DNA of 64,000 bases, taken from NCBI GenBank assembly GCA_030280995.1, contig JASXTE010000001.1:29792606-29856605 (forward strand), read 5' to 3'. The stretch is from Hemileia vastatrix (taxonomy: Eukaryota > Basidiomycota > Pucciniomycetes > Pucciniales > Zaghouaniaceae). A program made the translations under genes and the position numbers. Below are positions 57,643 to 64,000 of the stretch, piece after piece. Each line of letters opens with the position of its first letter. The first letter of the stretch is position 1. Below the pieces are notes generated by a model. That model made no database searches and was not told where the DNA came from. It saw only the letters and a program-made list of their open reading frames with translations.

Positions 57643-57649
57643 CTTCCCT

Positions 57650-58260
57650 TCATATAGATGATTCATCAAAAACAAAATTGAATAAAAAGACATTTTTACC
57701 AGCAGCTATCAAAGTGCCACTGACCATTAATGAGTGAAAGCCATCTATATAATAGAAGCCAATATGATTTGAACAGAGTTTTAAAGTGCTCTAGATTTCA
57801 AACGATGAGTTTAAAATTTTTTCAAAGCCAGAAAGACAAAAAAGCATAGAAAAAAATAATTCACCATATGGTCAATTAGGGGGGAGATTTTGACAATTTT
57901 TGTGATACAGTTCATCAAAGACATCAAGCATGGGTTCCAAAAATGTTGATAAGGTTTTTTAATTGCTATTCTTTTGCTCTGTGCCTTTCATTGATGTGCG
58001 CAAGGTCATTTGTTACTTAAGGGAACCGTTGTACATAAGCCAAAGTGGCCAAAAAGTAATTTTTTTGTTAGTATCAAGTTTGCTAAAAAAGCATGTATAT
58101 GAGTAAGAGAAAGTTATCAGGTTTAAGAGTGAAAGGAAAGAGCCTCCTGAGTGAGTCTTGAGGGTATCAAAGAGATAGTGGCGGTAAGAGAGAAAGACAA
58201 AAAAAACAAACATCCATAACAAGTGGCCAGAACACTTGTTCGGCCACTGCACTTCAAAAA
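57650..58260 (-). pseudogene. Decayed unrecognised coding region
   Basis: Minus-strand frames contain protein-like pieces: HLFDTLKTHSGGSF, FLEPMLDVFDELY, YGELFFSMLFCLSGF, IGFYYIDGFHSLMVSG. Stops and frameshifts separate them. Composition and position suggest an old transposase, but no family is assigned. Confidence 0.35.
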
Positions 58261-58515
58261 GGTGGTCACTTTAAGGTCTCCCTCTTTGAACCTGTGCCCA
58301 AAGTATTATTAATATAGCTGTACGTCATTCCTATGGGGTGGTTTCACTAAATTCTGTCACTTCTGGCGTTTTCATTTAAACGCAGTTTCAACAAAAGGAG
58401 GGATGAAACGCTTTCACGTGCACATTAAATCACGAATTTTAATTCTTGGGGTTAGAAACGTTCTGCCATGACATGTTTTTTTCGTTCTTCTAGAAATTAC
58501 CGGCAGCTACTGGAA

Positions 58516-58525
58516 TATATAAAAA
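58516..58525 (+). promoter_or_regulatory. TATA box of the secreted-protein gene
   Basis: TATATAAAAA 120 nt upstream of the ATG at 58636, in a GC-richer segment (about 58370-58600) that differs from the surrounding AT-rich repeats. Confidence 0.6.
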
Positions 58526-58635
58526 GGTGCTTACTTCACCCCTCGGTACTTGGGTCGCTACATTCCGCGGAAAACCATAAATAATCAATTCAACTTCTGT
58601 TACTTTACACATTTTTTATATACACTTCAAGCGCG

Positions 58636-59415
58636 ATGATCGCTTTGAGAAAAATCGTATTTTTTATCATAATTTCTTGTTTCGAAGTTTTGTTCACTAC
58701 TTCAGATTCTACCGGGTTCGATGGTAAATGTAGTAACTTTTTTCAAAGCAAACATGCCGGACTTTTTCGTAAGTCATCTTGAGTTCCTATCACATCTAAA
58801 TTACTATATTGGCAAAAAAAGTTATTGATAAATCTTTTGTAACGTGAAAGAATGTAACAATGCCACCAAGGCATATACCTGCCTCAAATGTGACAGGCTA
58901 GAGCCTAGTGAGCAATTTCAATAATCTGAGGAAGCGATTCGTCCAAACGTCTGACTCTTCTAATTTTTGTCATTCTTCAAATCAATTCTAGGGAAACTAC
59001 CCGCAGGCAAAGCGAATGGATGTAAGCCTTACGAACAGAATCACAATTGGACTAGCAGGGTAGATGAAAGTGCTACTCCTTCTCAGCAGAATTGCACAGC
59101 CTACACTTTGAGGAAATCTATCGGCTTCCGTGAGTGAAAAATGAACAAAAATGACAGATTTTTATAGCCTGTAGCTAATCATTGTCTCGACGCAAACCTC
59201 ATAGAATGCGAAGGAAGTGATGGTAAATCTTACAAATGCGCGAACCTCACTCAGCCAGTAAGTAAGTATTGAAGCGTACCTACCTTAAAGCAATTTTATC
59301 TTTCCTGTCCAGTTCTTGCAGGTTTATATGAATTTTATTTTTTGTAATAGTCTGTCCACACTGTAATCCCGGGCCTTCTGATGCAGGCGAGTCTCCCCTC
59401 AGCTCAATTGAGTAG
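58636..59415 (+). CDS. Small secreted cysteine-rich protein, four exons (candidate effector)
   Basis: Exons 58636-58768, 58992-59129, 59205-59261 and 59351-59415 give about 130 residues, ending in TAG at 59413; all three introns are phase 1. The N-terminus MIALRKIVFFIIISCFEV is a clear signal peptide with cleavage likely after TTSDS. The mature part has seven cysteines, including CEGSDGKSYKC and CPHC, with Asn-glycosylation-like NWT, NCT and NLT; an alternative intron-2 acceptor (after 59174) adds an eighth. The last exon is the least certain: acceptors near 59312 and 59321 are possible. The ATG follows a TATA box and an AATAAA lies 115 nt past the stop. In a plant-pathogenic fungus such proteins are typical candidate effectors; no homologue is recognised. 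Apparently a host gene in a repeat desert. Confidence 0.65.
58769..58991 (+). other. Intron 1 of the secreted-protein gene
   Basis: GTAAGT..TTCTAG, 223 nt, with TCTAAT branch-like site about 30 nt before the acceptor. Phase 1. Confidence 0.6.
59130..59204 (+). other. Intron 2 of the secreted-protein gene
   Basis: GTGAGT..CTCATAG, 75 nt, GCTAATC branch-like site about 25 nt upstream of the acceptor; the shorter alternative ends at 59174 (45 nt) and also stays open. Confidence 0.55.
59262..59350 (+). other. Intron 3 of the secreted-protein gene (tentative)
   Basis: GTAAGT..GTAATAG, 89 nt. The overlapping donor GTAAGTAAGT (59258 or 59262) and other upstream AGs leave the border uncertain; the chosen one keeps phase 1 and yields CPHC. 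Confidence 0.4.
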
Positions 59416-59529
59416 AATACGCATGGGTATCCATGCACCAACATTCTCAATATGGAAATCAAAATTTTAAATATGATTCATTATTTACAATCAATTGTAT
59501 TTTCTTTCATATTTTTCATATTTTTGAAA

Positions 59530-59535
59530 AATAAA
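59530..59535 (+). terminator. Polyadenylation signal candidate
   Basis: AATAAA 115 nt after the stop of the secreted-protein gene. Confidence 0.35.
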
Positions 59536-59561
59536 AACATCACACCGCAAAAAATCAAGTG

Positions 59562-60106
59562 GCACCTGCTAGCAGGTGCTATTAGACTGGAACGATGGGA
59601 ACCTGATTCAGAATATGAGAAATCAAACAATAAAATGAGTAAAAGATTTAGAAATATGCCGCTACAACTGTAGAAAAATAAAATAGAATAAAAAATTTAA
59701 CAAAAATAAGTCAATTTTCCAGAGGACATAAAGAAGTAAAAGAGAAACAAGAGAGATGCCAATAAACGCTTTGATGGCTCTCCCTGATATAGTAAGTTAG
59801 GCGACATACAGGAGATGAACCAGGTACGAAAGTAATTGTTAAGTGTGAAAATAAATAATGTAAATACACAAGTAAAATTAATTAATTCTAGGATTAGTAA
59901 ACATAGTAATGAACAGAACTAATAATGTAACCTTATTCTAATAGGTGCCTATCCCTATATTCAGTTTTGATTTAAGAGTAAATCTGATTTGATGTTGCAC
60001 AAGCTACTGATCTCATTGTTCAGTGTGCAGACTTTCCAGAAGAATTACAGCTGAGCTGTAATTGACTCAAGTCAAAGATAGGGATTGGCACCTGCTATCG
60101 GGTGCC
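59562..60106. repeat. Foldback repeats with GCACCTGC palindromes
   Basis: Perfect palindrome GCACCTGCTAGCAGGTGC at 59562-59579, and a near copy at 60087-60106. Inverted arms AGGTGCCTATCCCTAT (59942) and ATAGGGATTGGCACCT (60078) enclose about 120 bp. Probably small MITEs. No gene. Confidence 0.5.
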
Positions 60107-60803
60107 CATGTTTTTTCTCTTGTGTCAGTGAAGTTTAAATAAGATTGTGAGGTTAGGTAACTTGTTTAAAATCTCAGAATAGTGAAACTATAATTAGTTT
60201 TTCCTTCCAAATTTTTGTATCATTACAAAATAAAACAAAGGTGTTCTAGACTTGATTTTCAACAGAAACCAATGAAATTGTCCACTTTTTGTCCTTCCTA
60301 AACCCTATTTGTGAAGTAAGCTTATTCATAGTTCAGAATCAGCCAGAAAGCTTACAGAATAATACCTATCCTATCCTCCTGATCCCACCTCCCTTCCCAA
60401 GTCCCTAAACCTCTTGGAATTCACAACCCAAGAAATAAAAATTGGCTCAGTTGCTTTTCCTACTCCATCACCCTGGCCCAACCTCTATTCTTCACTATCT
60501 TTATCTCTCAGGTTACCCAACCTTAGAAACCGAAAAGGCTTACTTTCCTTTCCCATTTCCCATTCTGGCCATACCTTCCTCCCTCACCAGCTCAACCCTT
60601 TGACTTACCCAAACCAAGAAAGATGACCAATTCAGATAAAGCTCTTTCAACTAGCCTTTCCAGAAAAACTATTCCCTGTCCATCCTCCCAATTAATTTTA
60701 ACCACCTTCCACCACATTACTAAAAATTCTCTGTATAATCAACACAATTAGAGTAACTTTACTTTGAATTCTTTGGATGCCTTCAATTTTAACCAGGAAA
60801 AAA

Positions 60804-60825
60804 CGGGGGGGAACTTGCATGCAAG
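60804..60825 (+). repeat. Single end of the palindromic-end MITE
   Basis: GGGGGGGAACTTGCATGCAAGTCC resembles one end of the elements at 23926 and 61912, here split as GGGGGGGAACTTG and CATGCAAGTCC; no partner end seen. 60107-60800 shows no supported gene; the ORF at 60414 is low-complexity. Confidence 0.4.
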
Positions 60826-60894
60826 TCCATGCCCAAATCATTGAAGAAGGGTTGTGGACTTTCAAGAAAGTCCCTTCACATTTTTATTATGGTT

Positions 60895-60985
60895 TGAAAT
60901 GGATAATGTCCTCTGCAGGAGTCAAACCTATAGTCACTTATAACATGTTAGCTGCTATAACAACTAAGCTAAGGAAACTGTTGTG
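60895..60985 (-). repeat. tRNA-derived SINE-like sequence, copy 1
   Basis: The minus strand reads CCTTAGCTTAGTTGTTATAGC (A-box-like, given in part: TTAGCTTAGTTG) and GGTTTGACTCC (B-box-like). Similar to 62420-62500. Confidence 0.5.
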
Positions 60986-60999
60986 AGGTGTACCCCCAT

Positions 61000-61911
61000 G
61001 AAAAAAGCAGACTAGGAAACTATCTTACTGAAACCTTGGGATTAGCCAGATAATTCTGGGTGAATAACCTATTAGATCATGTAAAATTGTACAGATAAAC
61101 TCCTTTTATAATTTTTAATAAGGGCCCCACCATAAACTCAAAAAATGTCACTCAAAACACCACTTTTCTTCACTATTAAATATCAATTTTTGTGCTAAAT
61201 ATGGAAGCTAGCTTGGAAAATCAAGCAAAATGATTGCAGCAGAAAATTTCATAAAATTTTATCAATATACTTTACATTTTACTGCTCATTCTAAAGTCAA
61301 GTATCCCTCACTCCCTGCCCATTTGCACAATGAGTCAACTTTTCTCAACATACCTCCCATTATTCTGAGACCGACCTCCTGTCCCCCCACCAGAAAAGGA
61401 CACCCAATTTCCACCTTTCATTTCTCCTAGAAATCAATATTAGACTTCATTTATGAAATAATTTTTTTTGAATTTGTATGATTCTTCTTGAAAATGAATT
61501 ATAGATTCAGTAGAAGACAATATCCAGAAGTAACAAACCAAAAATATGTATATATGTTTCAGAAACTTTCTTTAACTTACTATACATCAAAAGTGGTTTG
61601 ATAAAAAACTTTTACCACACCACAGAAGGTGGTCTACCACCACATTTCCAAGCTTCTCCATCTAGGTCACAAATATATCAATTATTGGGCACACCTAGAT
61701 GTAGATCTGGTCACACATAACTTCCAAAAACAAAAAACTCATGGCCAAAAGAGCCCTTCTTCATGAAAAATGTATCACCTTGGTGAAAGATTCACCACAG
61801 ATAGTGAAGAAAAGCCTTTTTTTTACTTTCTATCTTTATTATTGAGTGAGTATGTCTATAGCTAGGAGTTTTTGGAATATAACATAGACTTGAAGAAAAA
61901 ATACACCACAC
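61000..61911. other. AT-rich spacer, no gene seen
   Basis: Only short, low-complexity ORFs (e.g. 61230-61430). No LTR or inverted repeat recognised. Confidence 0.5.
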
Positions 61912-62145
61912 AATATGGGGGGCGGACTTGCTAGCAAGTCTGCACCCTTGGACTAAAACTCACCACAGATTGAACACACATTGAGCTTTTGACAAAGAAA
62001 CCATACAATCAGGGATGAGCACCACTCAGAATAACAGTTTTAGGTGGGTTTTCAAGAAGAGTTCAGCATGGGTTGAGTATGGGTTCAGTATGAGTTCCAT
62101 CTGAGTTCAGGTTGGGGACTTGCTAGCAAGTCAACCCCCTATATT
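61912..62145. mobile_element. MITE with palindromic ends, copy 2
   Basis: 234 bp, AATATGGGGG..CCCCCTATATT; the perfect 16-bp palindrome GACTTGCTAGCAAGTC lies just inside both ends. Better preserved than 23926-24160. Confidence 0.8.
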
Positions 62146-62419
62146 ATGTAGTGATATTGCTTACCCTGATTTCCTGTTTCAAACTCAGAAAAATTAAATA
62201 AGAATTATGGAAGAACATCAGAAAAACAAGTTGAAAAGTGGAATGATTAAAAAAAGATCTTTACAATCACTCCTTAACATCAACTTAAGGACCTTTATTT
62301 TGGGGCTTGATGAAGTGCTTGTAAAGTTTGGTGAGTTAGCTTAATAATGTGGTGTTTTTTGTTTTGAACTCCCAAACTTAGAAGTATGATTTTACATGCT
62401 ATTAGGATTTGAAAAAGGT

Positions 62420-62500
62420 ACTTTAACCAACAGGAGCTGAGCCTGTGACGACTTATACCATGTTAGTCACTCTAACCACTGAGCTAAGGAGACTGGTACA
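62420..62500 (-). repeat. tRNA-derived SINE-like sequence, copy 2
   Basis: Minus strand: GTCTCCTTAGCTCAGTGG (A box), a GTGAC/GTCAC stem around an enlarged loop, and GGCTCAGCTCC (degenerate B box). tRNA-like but not a clean functional tRNA. 62146-62420 and 62500-62745 show nothing else. Confidence 0.5.
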
Positions 62501-62745
62501 AGGTGTACACCACATCAATTTTTTCCTGGAATCTATTAATCATTTTTTGATTCTTTCATTTTGAAAGTTTGGATTTCTTATAATGAGAACACATGTTTGC
62601 ACCCCTCCATGTGTTGCCATAGGAGCAAATTTTCTAAAACAGAAAAAATGGAGAAATTTCACACCTTTTAAACTTTTAATTTTTTAACCTTTTCTCCTGA
62701 ACTGTGGTTACATGTAATTTCAATCCTTTTTTTGAAGTCCATGTT

Positions 62746-64000
62746 TGTCACCACACTACTAGACTTACACAGTAAAATAATTTATTATTTACTGGGATGA
62801 AGCCACACCTTTTTAATTCTTATTTTATTATTGATTATATTATATTTACTTTATTAATACTTTTAATAAATTAACTAATTACAATAAGTAAATTTAGTAA
62901 ATGTTTAAAATTAATAATAATGTCCCTCATATTTTAATTTGCCAACACCGTGCTCGATGACAGGCTGGAAGAGAAATAAAAATATATTAATACTAAATTT
63001 TAAGAATTTGAATTTCTTTTATTTCAAAAGTTAAAATTCTTTTAATACAAAAATTTAATTCAAATTATTTTATACTAAGTGTGAAATTTTAAGTAAACTT
63101 TAAAATATATCAAATAAATTGATATATATAGTAAAATATATTTTATTGACACATATTTATAGAACACTTTTTTTATTTTCAATTTCTTATTTTTGAAAAG
63201 TTTTTCTATAACACTCCTGTATGTAGGCTTGTTAACTCCATGTGCTCTCTTTACTTTTTTCCTATAAAAGGCCTTCTATTTTGTGCCGTTTTCTTCATTC
63301 CATACTACTTACAATTTTATTATTAAACAATCAAATATCATTTTTATTACTACTTCTGTTGCTTTAGTATTTACAATTGTGTAATTCTGAAATTACAAAG
63401 TAATAATAAAAATTCTTCATACCTTTTTATTAAGCAATAAATCATAATAGATAAAATCTAAGTACCTTGATTGAAATCCTTGAGTTATCCACCTTCACCA
63501 CCATTTGGACAGCCATAAAACCTTCTAGACCATTAGGAACCCTTTGAAAGTTTGGAGCACTTCAAAATTGTTGTCGACACACCATTATCTTGATTCCGGC
63601 AACTGAGGGACCTTTGACTAGGAGGAACAATAAGCTCTGGTGGACAAATGAAAATGACAAATATCATCAGGCACACAACTTATATTTTTTGCCACAACTT
63701 TTAATTGAACCTTGCTCCAAATTTTAGGTTTATATAGTGGAAATTGTCCTATATATTTGTGGTGACTATACTGGTTACTATTGGTAGGTCTTACTATCCA
63801 TTTTTCAAAATTCACATATATCATTTTTACTCAGCACTCTGTAGTGGAATTAATTTGCTCACATTACAGGGGGAGGTGTCTGGAATATAATAATTTTTTT
63901 TCCTAGTTGACCAAGATATAGAAATGTTGTTCTTAGTCCTAGAAGGAATAATTTTTTTTAATAATTTATATTATTTTTTTAAAAATTATTTCAGTTGACA
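62746..64000 (+). mobile_element. Chromovirus M, 5' end only (runs off the window)
   Basis: 5' LTR 62746-63549 (TGTCACCACACTACTAG..CCCTTTGAAA), with CCAACACCGTGCTCGATGACAGG as CACCGTGCTCGATGACAGG and CCTATAAAAGGCC near 63262. Then a leader homologous to those of C and D, reaching the first hairpin units at the edge; gag would begin beyond 64000. Confidence 0.85.
63902..63943 (+). repeat. First leader hairpin of chromovirus M
   Basis: CTAGTTGAC, loop of about 26 nt, GTCCTAG: pairs CTAG/CTAG and GAC/GTC around the bulged TT. The next unit starts CAGTTGAC at the window end and is cut off. Confidence 0.65.

Noticed and set aside
60414..60626. ORF at 60414-60626 as a gene
   Set aside because: Low-complexity Ser/Pro/Leu composition, no introns or promoter evidence and no conserved motif.
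62420..62500. Functional tRNA gene on the minus strand
   Set aside because: Degenerate B box, oversize anticodon loop and a weak acceptor stem; better read as a tRNA-derived repeat.

Overview
The window looks like a TE-dense, AT-rich filamentous-fungal nuclear genome. The evidence is short GT-AG introns of about 57-75 nt with CTAAT-like branch sites, Ty3/Gypsy chromoviruses and PIF/Harbinger elements. A rust fungus (Pucciniales) is my best guess, from the very AT-rich, repeat-swollen style and a small secreted cysteine-rich protein gene; this is inference, since no species marker is present. Almost all of the 64 kb is nested mobile DNA. No rRNA gene, functional tRNA gene, CRISPR array or bacterial-type operon was seen.

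Layout. (1) 1-18189: chromovirus A, minus strand, running off the left edge. Its 5' leader is split by a 12.6 kb Ty3-like element B (4672-17263, minus strand, 4-bp target duplication CCGT). B carries decayed gag-protease-RT-RNase H-integrase and, unusually, an intron-bearing gene region on the opposite strand plus many short hairpin modules. (2) 18190-22743: a minus-strand LTR (G4) split by a Harbinger element (18728-22487) with an intact three-exon SANT/Myb-like gene and a transposase lacking its DDE part. (3) 22744-30636: Harbinger-related debris, a palindrome-ended MITE, a repeated peptide-like module, solo LTR G1 and two decayed Harbinger copies. (4) 30637-51403: decayed chromovirus D, broken by a solo LTR in its leader, by solo LTR E in its RT (E itself split by nearly intact chromovirus C, 36992-45941), and by LTR-like insert F in its RNase H. 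(5) 51404-57153: a second large Harbinger-related element split by solo LTR G3, itself split by solo LTR G2 in the opposite orientation. (6) 57174-58260: a CACTG-ended MITE and unrecognised coding debris. (7) 58516-59535: the only convincing host gene, a four-exon gene for a small secreted cysteine-rich protein with TATA box and polyA signal. (8) 59540-64000: foldback repeats, tRNA-derived SINE-like copies, a second palindrome-ended MITE, and the LTR and leader of another chromovirus (M) leaving the right edge.

The most unusual signals are RNA-like structures. The leaders of A, C, D and M hold arrays of about 8-13 copies of a small bulged hairpin (CAG-TT-GAC, loop, GTC-CTG) whose stem pairs co-vary between GAC/GTC and GAT/ATC. 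Element B holds a different set of hairpin modules, also with compensatory stem changes. The chromovirus gag also has a conserved frame-switching intron: unspliced RNA reads one Gag-Pol frame, while spliced RNA reads a separate conserved coiled-coil, Trp/Pro-rich protein.
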